Part shown: positions 7,071 through 14,104 of the stretch, one piece after another
Position numbering within the stretch: position 1 is the stretch's first letter
Layout: every line of letters begins with the position of its first letter
Assembly: GCA_041590855.1 (NCBI GenBank)
Contig: JBFHTA010000082.1
Location: 1 to 14,104 of the forward strand
Reading direction: 5' to 3'
DNA length: 14,104 bases
Source: Litoribrevibacter sp041590855
GTDB taxonomy: Bacteria; Pseudomonadota; Gammaproteobacteria; Pseudomonadales; Litoribrevibacteraceae
Notes under the pieces: generated by a model
What the model was told of the DNA's origin: nothing
Seen by the model: the letters and a program-made list of their open reading frames with translations, nothing else
Databases searched by the model: none
Made by a program: the position numbers and the translations under genes

Positions 7071-8084
7071 GTGAAAAAACTTCTTTCAACCGCTATCGTA
7101 TCCACTTCGTTAGTCATGGCTGCTTCTGCGCAAGCAGGCACACTTGAAGACGTGAAAGCCAAGAAATTCATCAACTGTGGTGTAAGTACCGGATTACCAG
7201 GTTTCTCAAACACCGACGATAAAGGTGAGTGGAAAGGTATCGACGTTGATACATGTCGCGCGGTTGCTGCTGCCGTATTCGGTGATGCAAACAAAGTAAA
7301 ATACGTACCGCTGACCGCGAAAGAGCGTTTTACCGCGCTTCAATCCGGTGAAGTCGACATCCTAAGCCGTAACACCACCTGGACATTAACCCGTGATGCA
7401 GGCCTGGGTCTGAACTTCGCAGGCGTTAACTATTACGACGGCCAGGGCTTCATGGTCAGTAAGAAAATCGGCGTTAAGAGTGCTTTGGAATTGGACGGAG
7501 CAACTGTGTGTGTTCAGGCCGGTACCACCACCGAACTTAACCTGGCTGACTATTTCCGTGCCAACAAAATGTCGTACAAGCCAATTACCTTTGACACGTC
7601 TGACCAAACAGCAACTGCCTTCGACAGCGGCCGTTGTGACGTTCTTACCAGTGACCAATCACAGCTTTACGCTATCCGTATCAAGCTGAAAAACCCAAGC
7701 GATGCATTAGTACTGCCTGAAGTTATTTCAAAAGAACCTTTGGGTCCTGTGGTTCGCCAGGGTGACGACGAGTGGTTCAACATCGCCAAGTGGTCGCTTA
7801 ATGCAATGATTAATGCAGAAGAGCTGGGTGTGTCTCAAGAGAATGTTGACGATATGACCAAGTCAACCAATCCAAACGTACAGCGTTTGTTGGGTGTGAC
7901 CGGCGAGCTAGGCTCGAAGTTGAAACTAAACAACGACTGGGCATACAACATTGTTAAGCAAGTAGGTAACTACGGTGAAGTTTTTGAGCGTAACGTAGGT
8001 ACAGGTTCTCCACTGAAGATCCAACGTGGCATTAACGCACTTTGGAACAAAGGTGGCTTCCTATACGCGCCGCCAATTCGCTAA
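7071..8084 (+). CDS. aapJ: General L-amino-acid ABC transporter, periplasmic binding protein
   Basis: AapJ/BztA-type protein that captures amino acids such as glutamate, glutamine and aspartate in the periplasm and delivers them to the AapQM permease. The start is GTG 7071, preceded by AGGGAG with a 7-nt gap; an ATG at 7041 in the same frame has no such site and would bury the signal peptide. The 337 residues begin with a Sec signal peptide (VKKLLSTAIVSTSLVMAASA), likely cut after AQA before GTLEDVKAKK. Solute-binding family 3 features are the GFSNTDDKGEWKGIDVDTCR ligand-lobe strand and DILSRNTTWTLTRD, the AapJ-type binding segment. It is followed by a terminator-like hairpin, which would favour excess binding protein over permease. 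Confidence 0.95.
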   Translation: MKKLLSTAIVSTSLVMAASAQAGTLEDVKAKKFINCGVSTGLPGFSNTDDKGEWKGIDVDTCRAVAAAVFGDANKVKYVPLTAKERFTALQSGEVDILSRNTTWTLTRDAGLGLNFAGVNYYDGQGFMVSKKIGVKSALELDGATVCVQAGTTTELNLADYFRANKMSYKPITFDTSDQTATAFDSGRCDVLTSDQSQLYAIRIKLKNPSDALVLPEVISKEPLGPVVRQGDDEWFNIAKWSLNAMINAEELGVSQENVDDMTKSTNPNVQRLLGVTGELGSKLKLNNDWAYNIVKQVGNYGEVFERNVGTGSPLKIQRGINALWNKGGFLYAPPIR

Positions 8085-8094
8085 GGTACGCTGC

Positions 8095-8119
8095 ATCGGG
8101 CTCCAATCAGGAGCCCGAT
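8095..8119 (+). terminator. Intercistronic terminator-like hairpin (attenuator) between aapJ and aapQ
   Basis: ATCGGGCTCC (8095-8104) and GGAGCCCGAT (8110-8119) form a perfect 10-bp GC-rich stem with a 5-nt loop, followed by a T-rich tail (TTCTTTT). It lies 10 nt after the aapJ stop. Partial termination or 3'-end protection here is the usual way for binding-protein genes to be expressed above their permease genes. Confidence 0.85.
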
Positions 8120-8150
8120 TTCTTTTGGTTAAAACAATAACCCTGATTGG
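8103..8150 (+). repeat. Alternative 9-bp pairing overlapping the attenuator
   Basis: CCAATCAGG (8103-8111), which spans the loop and part of both arms of the attenuator hairpin, is perfectly complementary to CCTGATTGG (8142-8150). Read-through RNA could therefore rearrange the terminator stem. A functional role is inference. Confidence 0.5.
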
Positions 8151-8195
8151 CGTGTTAAACATGTCATAAAATCAAACAGTTATTATGTAATTTGT

Positions 8196-9374
8196 ATGAA
8201 AACCCCAAACCAAGATCCATCAGGCAAAATCTGGAATGATCCCGTCTTCCGTGGGCGCGTCTTCCAAGGAGTCGTGCTCGCCGCACTGATCGCCTTCTTC
8301 GCCTTTATTGTCAACAACACTCTGCACAACCTGGAAGTTCGTGGTATTTCCACCGGATTTGAATTTTTAGACCAGGAAGCAGGCTTCGGGATTATTCAAT
8401 CCCTCATCGAATACAACGAAACCCATACCTATGGTCGCACTTTCGTAGTAGGCATCCTGAATACACTCTTGGTGTCTGTCATCGGAATCCTCTTTGCAAC
8501 CATCCTGGGCTTCCTGATTGGCATAGGTCGTTTATCCACGAACTGGCTGATCGCAAAAATGGCGGCGGTGTATATTGAAACCTTCCGAAACATACCGCTA
8601 CTGCTACAGATTTTCTTCTGGTACTTCGCGGTACTCGGGGTTATGCCGCATCCCAGACAAAGTATTTCCTGGGGCGAAGCCATCTTTATTAACGTTCGTG
8701 GTATCTATATTCCGGACCCGGTATTCAGTGATGGCATCGGCTGGGTAGTTGCCAGCATCTTCCTGACCCTTGCAGGCATATGGTTCCTAAAGCGTTGGGC
8801 GCATAAGCGTCAAGACGACACAGGCCAGCAATTCCCGGTATTTTACACCTCCATTGCCATGCTGATTGCCATTCCTGGCATCACCTATCTGCTTTCAGGC
8901 ACCACCCTGACCTGGGATATGCCAGAGCTGAAAGGCTTTAACTTCAAAGGCGGCGTGACCATTCTGCCGGAGTTTACCGCTCTGCTACTGGCATTGACCA
9001 TCTACACAGCAGCCTTTATTGCTGAAATTGTCCGTGCAGGCTTACAGTCTGTTCCTAAAGGTCAGCTGGAAGCGTCCCGTGCACTAGGCCTGAAAAACAG
9101 TCAAATGCTTCGTTTGGTGGTGATTCCACAAGCGATGCGAGTGATCATCCCTCCATTGACCAGTCAATATTTAAACCTGACCAAGAACTCGTCTCTGGCT
9201 ACCGCCATTGGCTATCCCGATTTGGTATCGATCTTTGCAGGTACCACGCTGAATCAGTCCGGTCAGGCCATTGAAATCATCTTTATGGTGATGGCAGTTT
9301 ATCTCACCATCAGTCTGGTGATCTCTTTGATTATGAACATCTACAACAAGCGCATGGCGCTGGTTGAACGATAG
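8196..9374 (+). CDS. aapQ: General L-amino-acid ABC transporter permease AapQ
   Basis: One of the two inner-membrane permeases of the importer, of the HisMQ/GlnP family. The 392 residues are long for the family, as is typical of AapQ/BztB, which carry inserted segments between helices. The N-terminus WNDPVFRGRVFQGVV resembles the AapQ start. A first helix (about 25-42) is followed by a periplasmic stretch, helices at about 84-110, the ETFRNIPLLLQIFFWYF segment (128-144), an insertion with a helix at about 182-198, and the EAA loop (GQLEASRALGLK at 289-300 to IPPL at 318-321) that contacts the ATPase. The ATG at 8196 has no visible Shine-Dalgarno sequence, unlike aapJ and aapM, which may lower translation. 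It is 111 nt from aapJ and 9 nt from aapM. Confidence 0.95.
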   Translation: MKTPNQDPSGKIWNDPVFRGRVFQGVVLAALIAFFAFIVNNTLHNLEVRGISTGFEFLDQEAGFGIIQSLIEYNETHTYGRTFVVGILNTLLVSVIGILFATILGFLIGIGRLSTNWLIAKMAAVYIETFRNIPLLLQIFFWYFAVLGVMPHPRQSISWGEAIFINVRGIYIPDPVFSDGIGWVVASIFLTLAGIWFLKRWAHKRQDDTGQQFPVFYTSIAMLIAIPGITYLLSGTTLTWDMPELKGFNFKGGVTILPEFTALLLALTIYTAAFIAEIVRAGLQSVPKGQLEASRALGLKNSQMLRLVVIPQAMRVIIPPLTSQYLNLTKNSSLATAIGYPDLVSIFAGTTLNQSGQAIEIIFMVMAVYLTISLVISLIMNIYNKRMALVER

Positions 9375-9383
9375 GAGGCGCTC

Positions 9384-10463
9384 ATGTTAGAACCGATACA
9401 TTCCCCTCCGTTTACCAAACATCCGATTCGTTGGATTCATATCAACCTGTTTTCCAACTGGTTTAACAGCCTGTTAACCATTACGGTAGCCTATGTGTTG
9501 ATCACCATGCTGCCCGGGTTGCTCGATTGGGTATTCTTTAGCGCAGACTGGTCTGGCAGCACCAGCGCCGACTGTTCCCGTGAAGGCGCTTGCTGGGTCT
9601 TCATTGATGCCCGCATGAATCAATTCATGTATGGCTTCTATCCGTCCGAGGAACAATGGCGGGTCGATCTGGCGTTCTTACTGCTGATCGCGCTGGTGGT
9701 GCCCTTGTTCATTGAGCGGGTGCCCAGAAAAAGCTGGATCGTTGGCTTTCTGTTGATTGGCTATCCAATCATTGCCAACTGGTTATTCTCCGGTGATATT
9801 TTCGGCCTGACTCAGGTGGACACTGAATCCTGGGGCGGCTTGATGCTCACCTTGATCATTGCCACCGTGGGTATCATTGCCTCCTTACCGATCGGTATTT
9901 TGCTGGCCCTGGGCCGTCGCTCTGAAATGCCAATCATCCGCTGGATCTGCATTACCTTCATTGAAGTCATGCGCGGCGTACCACTGATTACCATTCTGTT
10001 CATGGCCTCGGTGATGTTGCCCTTGTTCATGCCGGAAGGCGTCACTTTCGACAAGCTGGCGCGGGCCATGATAGGGATTACCTTATTCCAGTCGGCGTAC
10101 ATGGCAGAAGTGATTCGTGGTGGCTTGCAGGCCATTCCAAAAGGTCAATACGAAGCGGCCGATGCACTGGGCCTGAACTACTTCCAGAAGATGGCCCTGG
10201 TCATCCTTCCTCAAGCACTTAAGTTGGTGATTCCTGGCATCGTAAACACCTTCATTGCGTTGTTTAAAGATACCAGCCTGATTTTGATCATCGGCCTATT
10301 AGAGTTATCCGGCATCATGAAAGCCGCGTTGAATGACCCAGAGTGGCTGGGCTTTGCAACCGAAGGCTATCTGTTTGCGGCATTAATTTACTGGATGTTC
10401 TGCTTCAGCATGTCTCGTTACAGCATGCGTTTAGAAGAGAAGCTGCATACAGGGCACAAATAA
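9384..10463 (+). CDS. aapM: General L-amino-acid ABC transporter permease AapM
   Basis: The second permease, pairing with AapQ in the inner membrane. The 359 residues show a first helix (about 28-48), a periplasmic loop with Cys64 and Cys70, helices at about 95-110 and 117-135, and the conserved transporter core from about 150. The EVMRGVPLITILF segment (194-206) and the EAA loop GQYEAADALGLNYFQKM (254-270) to LVIPG (281-285) are the family signatures. The start ATG 9384 has a perfect AGGAGG, which overlaps the aapQ stop codon; the two genes are 9 nt apart and probably translationally linked. aapP follows after 39 nt. Confidence 0.95.
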   Translation: MLEPIHSPPFTKHPIRWIHINLFSNWFNSLLTITVAYVLITMLPGLLDWVFFSADWSGSTSADCSREGACWVFIDARMNQFMYGFYPSEEQWRVDLAFLLLIALVVPLFIERVPRKSWIVGFLLIGYPIIANWLFSGDIFGLTQVDTESWGGLMLTLIIATVGIIASLPIGILLALGRRSEMPIIRWICITFIEVMRGVPLITILFMASVMLPLFMPEGVTFDKLARAMIGITLFQSAYMAEVIRGGLQAIPKGQYEAADALGLNYFQKMALVILPQALKLVIPGIVNTFIALFKDTSLILIIGLLELSGIMKAALNDPEWLGFATEGYLFAALIYWMFCFSMSRYSMRLEEKLHTGHK

Positions 10464-10502
10464 CGACACCGGACAACTGAAAGAATATTGAGAGTAAAGA
10501 TT

Positions 10503-11261
10503 ATGGCTCAGCCACATTTACAAGACGAAATCATTATTGAACTAAATAACGTCAACAAATGGTATGACGATTTCCATGTTCTTCGGGACATCAACCTAAA
10601 GGTTCGCAAAGGCGAGCGTATTGTGATCTGTGGGCCTTCGGGCTCCGGTAAATCCACCATGATTCGCTGCCTTAACCGCCTGGAAGCCCACCAGAAAGGG
10701 GACATCATCATCCAGGGAACGCCGCTAACCAGCGACATTCGTAACATCGATACCATTCGTAAAGACGTGGGTATGGTGTTTCAGCACTTCAATCTGTTCC
10801 CGCATTTAACAGTGCTGGATAACTGCTGCCTTGCCCCTCAATGGGTAAAAAAGGTGCCACGTAAAGAAGCCGAAAAAACCGCCATGATGTTCTTGGAGCG
10901 GGTGAAGATTCCTGACCAGGCGCTGAAATTCCCGGGGCAACTGTCCGGTGGTCAACAACAGCGGGTAGCCATCGCACGAAGCCTGTGCATGAACCCGAAC
11001 ATCATGCTGTTTGACGAACCCACCTCGGCACTTGATCCGGAAATGATTAAGGAAGTGCTGGACGTTATGGTGGAACTGGCCGAAGAAGGCATGACCATGC
11101 TGTGTGTAACGCACGAAATGGGCTTTGCCAAGAAAGTGGCCGACCGGGTGATCTTTATGGACGCAGGGGAAATCATTGAAGAAAACGAACCTCACGCCTT
11201 CTTCGAGAACCCGCAATCCGAGCGTACCAAGCTGTTCCTAAGCCAGATTCTTCATAACTGA
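10503..11261 (+). CDS. aapP: General L-amino-acid ABC transporter ATPase AapP
   Basis: Cytoplasmic ATPase that powers the AapQM importer. The 252 residues carry Walker A GPSGSGKST (44-52), Q-loop Gln94 in VFQHFNLFPHLTV, signature LSGGQQQR (147-154), Walker B IMLFDEP (167-173), TSALDPE D-loop and H-loop His204 in CVTHEMGFA, the polar amino-acid subgroup pattern. ATG 10503 is chosen over an in-frame TTG at 10488 because it sits 6 nt after a purine-rich GAGAGTAAAG site and the MAQPHL start precedes the first strand normally. Last gene of the operon; a structured 3' UTR and a strong terminator follow. Confidence 0.96.
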   Translation: MAQPHLQDEIIIELNNVNKWYDDFHVLRDINLKVRKGERIVICGPSGSGKSTMIRCLNRLEAHQKGDIIIQGTPLTSDIRNIDTIRKDVGMVFQHFNLFPHLTVLDNCCLAPQWVKKVPRKEAEKTAMMFLERVKIPDQALKFPGQLSGGQQQRVAIARSLCMNPNIMLFDEPTSALDPEMIKEVLDVMVELAEEGMTMLCVTHEMGFAKKVADRVIFMDAGEIIEENEPHAFFENPQSERTKLFLSQILHN

Positions 11262-11353
11262 TTTGGCGTAGGGAGCTCAGGCGTCTGCATCGGAATACCT
11301 GACACCAGAAGCCTGATAAACATCGGGGCCACTACGCCAATAGTGGCCCATCA
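11262..11353 (+). other. Structured 3' UTR of aapJQMP with alternative stems
   Basis: This stretch holds several perfect inverted repeats. GGGCCACTA (11326-11334) and TAGTGGCCC (11341-11349) form a 9-bp hairpin with a 6-nt loop. TTGGCGTAG (11263-11271) pairs with CTACGCCAA (11332-11340), which is part of that hairpin, so the two folds exclude each other. Inside the long-range fold TCAGGC (11277-11282) pairs with GCCTGA (11311-11316), or TCAGG with CCTGA (11298-11302). No ORF is evident. It could be a stabilising 3' UTR or the body of a 3'-UTR-derived small RNA ending at the terminator at 11389. Confidence 0.45.
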
Positions 11354-11389
11354 AAAAAGCCTCTGTCTCTTCCGAGCCAGAGGCTTTTT
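11354..11389. terminator. Bidirectional Rho-independent terminator between aapP and the converging gene
   Basis: AAAAAGCCTCTG (11354-11365) and CAGAGGCTTTTT (11378-11389) form a perfect 12-bp stem. The 12-nt loop can add CTC/GAG pairs around a TTCC tetraloop. Flanking A and T tracts give a U-run on both strands, so it can end the aap operon from the left and the 11424-12254 gene from the right. Confidence 0.92.
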
Positions 11390-11423
11390 ATATCAATACA
11401 CAGGAAACCCAGTATAGGACTGC

Positions 11424-12254
11424 TCAGTTCTGCTCTGATTCAATGACTTCACCGCCACTCTTCTCATCAAATAGCGTAGGCAATATAACACTGTAGTCGT
11501 CCAGTAAGTTTCGATATCGAAGCGACTTTTTATACCGTTTTAGTTCTTGATCAAGATGCGCCTGAATAGCATCAATTTTATCTGATGGCTTAGGAGACAA
11601 AGCAAGCCATAGTTCGTCTCGTTGTATGCATTCATCGATAGCTAAGACAGTCTTTCCCTGGATCTGTTGGTAATAGATCACTGAATTCGCCGTAAATAAA
11701 AATGCATGTGCTCGCTTTGATTTCAAAAAATCAATAGCTCTGGGTATATACCTCTCATCATAGCTAAGTTCAAAATAGTGATCACTCGTGATCTGGACAT
11801 CGCCAGAAGTAAAAAATGATGAGTAAGAATGGTCACGATAAATCACAAAATAACCCGTTTTAAGGCTACCCAATCCATCGAAATGCCAATCTGAATCCTG
11901 CATTTTCCAGAAACAATGGGTTTGATAGGACAGTGGCTCTAAATGGTATCGCAAGTCTGGTGCCTCTGCCTTTGAGGGCGAAAGAAGTGCATCCGTCTGA
12001 CCTATCTTCACTCGATAAATCGCCCGACTCCAAGGAACAAACTCAAATTTTAGCCGGAACTCCGAATCCCGGAAAATATCGTAAATCATCTCAACCAGAT
12101 AACCGGGTTTACTGGGTGTTTGAGGACAAATTTGCGGGCACCAATCAATGGCAGATATTCGAAGTGTTCGCTGCATCGGTTCATCGCTGGCGACCCCAGG
12201 CAGTGAAAGAAAGATCAACGTTAGGAACATGAGCAGGCATTTAATGAGTCCCAT
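11424..12254 (-). CDS. Orphan periplasmic solute-binding family 3-like protein
   Basis: Probable periplasmic protein of the divergent solute-binding family 3 type that is frequent in marine gammaproteobacteria; the ligand is unknown. From ATG 12254 there are 276 residues, with a signal peptide (MGLIKCLLMFLTLIFLSLPG then VA) likely cut before SDEPMQ. The first lobe shows RISAIDWCPQICPQTPSKPG (32-51), YLVEMIYDIF (52-61), the PWSRAIYRVKIGQTDALLSP segment (74-93) typical of this group, and the return strand near 181-192 (RAHAFLFTANSV). Cys39, 43, 114 and 209 could form disulfides. An in-frame TTG at 12278 is less likely; the ATG has AAGGTG upstream. No permease or ATPase gene is adjacent, so it may work alone as a binding or sensing protein. 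It has its own promoter candidate and converges on aapP. Confidence 0.75.
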   Translation of the reverse strand: MGLIKCLLMFLTLIFLSLPGVASDEPMQRTLRISAIDWCPQICPQTPSKPGYLVEMIYDIFRDSEFRLKFEFVPWSRAIYRVKIGQTDALLSPSKAEAPDLRYHLEPLSYQTHCFWKMQDSDWHFDGLGSLKTGYFVIYRDHSYSSFFTSGDVQITSDHYFELSYDERYIPRAIDFLKSKRAHAFLFTANSVIYYQQIQGKTVLAIDECIQRDELWLALSPKPSDKIDAIQAHLDQELKRYKKSLRYRNLLDDYSVILPTLFDEKSGGEVIESEQN

Positions 12255-12356
12255 TGCCGAAGCACACCTTTCAATCAATTGTCTTAAGGGTAGGAACTTG
12301 ATTCAAGCAGCAATATGACCATTACTGTCTGTAAGAAGGTCAAGGAGAGTATTTAA

Positions 12357-12385
12357 GATATAGTTACCGACGACTTCTATGTCAA
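12357..12385 (-). promoter_or_regulatory. Near-consensus sigma-70 promoter of the orphan binding protein
   Basis: On the minus strand a perfect TTGACA (12380-12385), a 17-nt spacer and TATATC (12357-12362) form a strong sigma-70 promoter. Predicted transcription starts near 12350, giving a leader of about 95 nt before ATG 12254. The gene is thus independent of parC. Confidence 0.7.
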
Positions 12386-12453
12386 ATGCATAAACCAGGA
12401 GATCAAGACACCTCGAAGAGAAGATCTGTGCCTATAAAAAAGAGTAACAACAG

Positions 12454-12493
12454 CCTAAATGAAAACCATCTTTCAAAACAATTTTCATTTAGG
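12454..12493. repeat. Perfect 12-bp AT-rich inverted repeat in the parC downstream gap
   Basis: CCTAAATGAAAA (12454-12465) and TTTTCATTTAGG (12482-12493) are exact reverse complements separated by 16 nt. The stem is too AT-rich for a typical terminator and lacks a clean T-run directly after it on the minus strand. It sits about 70 bp upstream of the binding-protein promoter and 43 nt after the parC stop. It may help end parC transcripts or be a regulator site. The rest of this 281-bp gap (12255-12535) holds only the promoter above and a weak GGGG/CCCC hairpin near 12499-12527. Confidence 0.6.
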
Positions 12494-12535
12494 TCAAAGG
12501 GGATATTAATAAATGATCAATGCCCCATTAGAGCG

Positions 12536-14104
12536 CTAGTCAGGTTTCACCACCTCAACGCCGTCTACTTTTTGGAAGCCTCTCGGCAGTTTGTTACCAC
12601 GGCGGCCACGCTCACCTCGATAGTGTTCCAAATCGTCCGGCTTTAAGGTCAGCGTTCGTTTACCCGATTGAATCACCAAAGAATCGCGTTCATCCACCAC
12701 AGCTAAAGCCACTAGCAGCTCTTCACGATCTTTGGCCCGGGCTGAAGGGATGTTAATGATCTTATTCCCTTTACCCTTACTCAATACCGGTAAATCCGCT
12801 AACGGGAACACCAGTAGGCGCCCTTCGTTGGACACTGCTGCTAACAACCCTTGGTCCGGTGCATCGACCGCCTGAACCGGCAAGACTTCCGCGTTTTCCG
12901 GTAACGTAATCGCCGCCTTTCCGGACTTATTCTTGGTAAAGAGATCGCCCAGTTTGGTCACAAAGCCATAACCTGCATCGCTGGCCATCAATAACATTTG
13001 CTCGTCATTACCCATAAAGGCCGTGGCAATGGAACTGGATGCGTCCAGATTAATTCTGCCGGTAAGAGGTTCTCCCTGACCCCGTGCAGAAGGCAATGTA
13101 TGCGCCGGTATCGAATACGCCCGGCCGGTCGAGGCAATCAACGTCACCTGCTGATTGCTCTTACCTTTCACTGATAAGGCATAGCTGTCGCCTGACTTGT
13201 AGTTTAAGCCTTCGGCATCAACCTCATGGCCTTTGGCTGCACGAATCCAGCCCTTCTTGGAAAGCACCACTGTCACCGGATCAGACGTTGCCAGATCCGC
13301 TTCGGTCATGGCTTTCGCTTCGGCACGAGCAACGATCGGCGAGCGGCGATCATCACCATAGGTTTCAGCATCAGCCAACAGCTCTTTCTTGATCAGATTA
13401 CGCATGCGCGCCGGAGACTTTAGAATTTTCTCCAGCTTATCGCGTTCGGCGCTTAACTCGTCTTGCTCACCACGAATCTTCATCTCTTCCAGCTTAGCCA
13501 GATGACGAAGTTTCAATTCCAAAATGGCTTCGGCCTGAATGTCGGTAATGCCAAACCGCTCCATCAGTACAGGCTTCGGTTTGTCTTCGGTCCGAATGAT
13601 CTCAATGACTTCATCAATATTCAGGAAAGCCACCAACAGACCTTCAAGAATATGTAGGCGTTTGTTGACCTTATCCAGACGATATTCAATCCTGCGCGTC
13701 ACCGTCTGACGACGATACTCAAGCCACTCGGTCAAAATCTCCTGAATATTACGAACCTTCGGCAAACCGTTCAGGCCCACCATATTCAGGTTCACCCGAT
13801 AACTCTTTTCGAGATCAGTGGTGGCAAATAAGTGCGCCATCAACTGTTCTACATCCACCCGGTTTGAACGAGGAACAATCACCAAACGGGTCGGGTTTTC
13901 ATGATCCGATTCATCCCGCAAGTCCGCCACCAATGGCAGTTTTTTCGCCTGCATCTGGGAGGCAATTTGCTCCAGAACTTTTGCGCCCGACGTTTGATGC
14001 GGCAGCGCAGTGATTACGACATCACCCTCTTCCTGAAGGTAGGTTGCGCGCATCTTGATCGAACCACGGCCCTGCTCATAAAGTTTGACGATGTCTTCAC
14101 GCGG
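12536..14104 (-). CDS. parC: DNA topoisomerase IV subunit A, C-terminal two thirds (partial)
   Basis: ParC with ParE decatenates daughter chromosomes. The frame is open from the window edge (PREDIVKLYEQG...) to TAG at 12536, about 522 of roughly 750 residues; the N-terminal winged-helix part with the catalytic tyrosine and quinolone-resistance region lies outside. Visible segments include LRDESDHENPTRLVIVPRSN, LFATTDLEKSYRVNLNM, the coiled-coil gate helices with LEGLLVAFLNIDEVIEIIR and ILELKLRHLAKLEE, and the C-terminal beta-pinwheel blades with LPSARGQGEPLTGR, MLLMASDAGYGFV, SKGKGNKIINIPS and GERGRRGN. These match ParC rather than GyrA, and the GyrA box is absent as expected. Confidence 0.97.
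   Translation of the reverse strand, partial: PREDIVKLYEQGRGSIKMRATYLQEEGDVVITALPHQTSGAKVLEQIASQMQAKKLPLVADLRDESDHENPTRLVIVPRSNRVDVEQLMAHLFATTDLEKSYRVNLNMVGLNGLPKVRNIQEILTEWLEYRRQTVTRRIEYRLDKVNKRLHILEGLLVAFLNIDEVIEIIRTEDKPKPVLMERFGITDIQAEAILELKLRHLAKLEEMKIRGEQDELSAERDKLEKILKSPARMRNLIKKELLADAETYGDDRRSPIVARAEAKAMTEADLATSDPVTVVLSKKGWIRAAKGHEVDAEGLNYKSGDSYALSVKGKSNQQVTLIASTGRAYSIPAHTLPSARGQGEPLTGRINLDASSSIATAFMGNDEQMLLMASDAGYGFVTKLGDLFTKNKSGKAAITLPENAEVLPVQAVDAPDQGLLAAVSNEGRLLVFPLADLPVLSKGKGNKIINIPSARAKDREELLVALAVVDERDSLVIQSGKRTLTLKPDDLEHYRGERGRRGNKLPRGFQKVDGVEVVKPD

Noticed and set aside
10806..11216. 136-codon minus-strand frame antisense to aapP
   Set aside because: It mirrors the conserved ABC ATPase coding region and is rich in His and Phe, as antisense frames often are; no independent signals.
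12386..12646. 86-codon plus-strand frame starting MHKPGDQDTS in the parC gap
   Set aside because: It has no ribosome-binding site, runs about 110 bases antisense into the conserved end of parC, and overlaps the AT-rich inverted repeat; likely chance.

Overview
The window looks like a chromosomal core segment of a marine-type gammaproteobacterium. The order rsmD-ftsY-ftsE-ftsX-rpoH is a classic gammaproteobacterial neighbourhood, and the ParC, TrmB, RpoH and YfiP-like proteins all read as gammaproteobacterial. The lineage is inference; something near Oceanospirillales (for example Saccharospirillum or Reinekea relatives) would fit, but I cannot prove it from this sequence. I see no mobile element, prophage, CRISPR array, tRNA or rRNA.

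Layout: (1) 1-964, minus strand: the 5' part of trmB, cut by the window edge, preceded by a small DUF423 membrane protein gene. (2) 1093-5222, minus strand: ftsY, ftsE and ftsX closely packed, then rpoH with its own promoter candidate and a strong hairpin terminator. This block joins membrane protein targeting (FtsY), divisome activation (FtsEX) and the heat-shock sigma factor. (3) 5374-6176, plus strand: a possible 41-residue one-helix membrane protein followed by rsmD, divergent from ftsY. (4) 6240-6854, minus strand: a DTW-domain tRNA modification enzyme, converging on rsmD. (5) 7071-11389, plus strand: a complete general amino-acid ABC importer operon of the aapJQMP (bztABCD) type, made of a periplasmic binding protein, two permeases and an ATPase. 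(6) 11424-12254, minus strand: an orphan periplasmic binding-protein-like gene with its own near-consensus promoter. (7) 12536-14104, minus strand: the C-terminal two thirds of parC.

The most interesting material is regulatory and centres on the amino-acid importer. A sigma-54 type -24/-12 element with exact GG-N10-GC spacing lies upstream of aapJ, which suggests nitrogen control. A perfect 10-bp terminator-like hairpin sits between aapJ and aapQ, and a downstream 9-base segment is complementary to it. The operon ends in a 3' UTR of about 130 nt with overlapping, mutually exclusive inverted repeats and a strong terminator shared with the converging gene. These would support excess binding protein over permease, and possibly a 3'-UTR-derived RNA. 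I did not find a clearly new multi-gene system; the protein-coding content is largely ordinary housekeeping.
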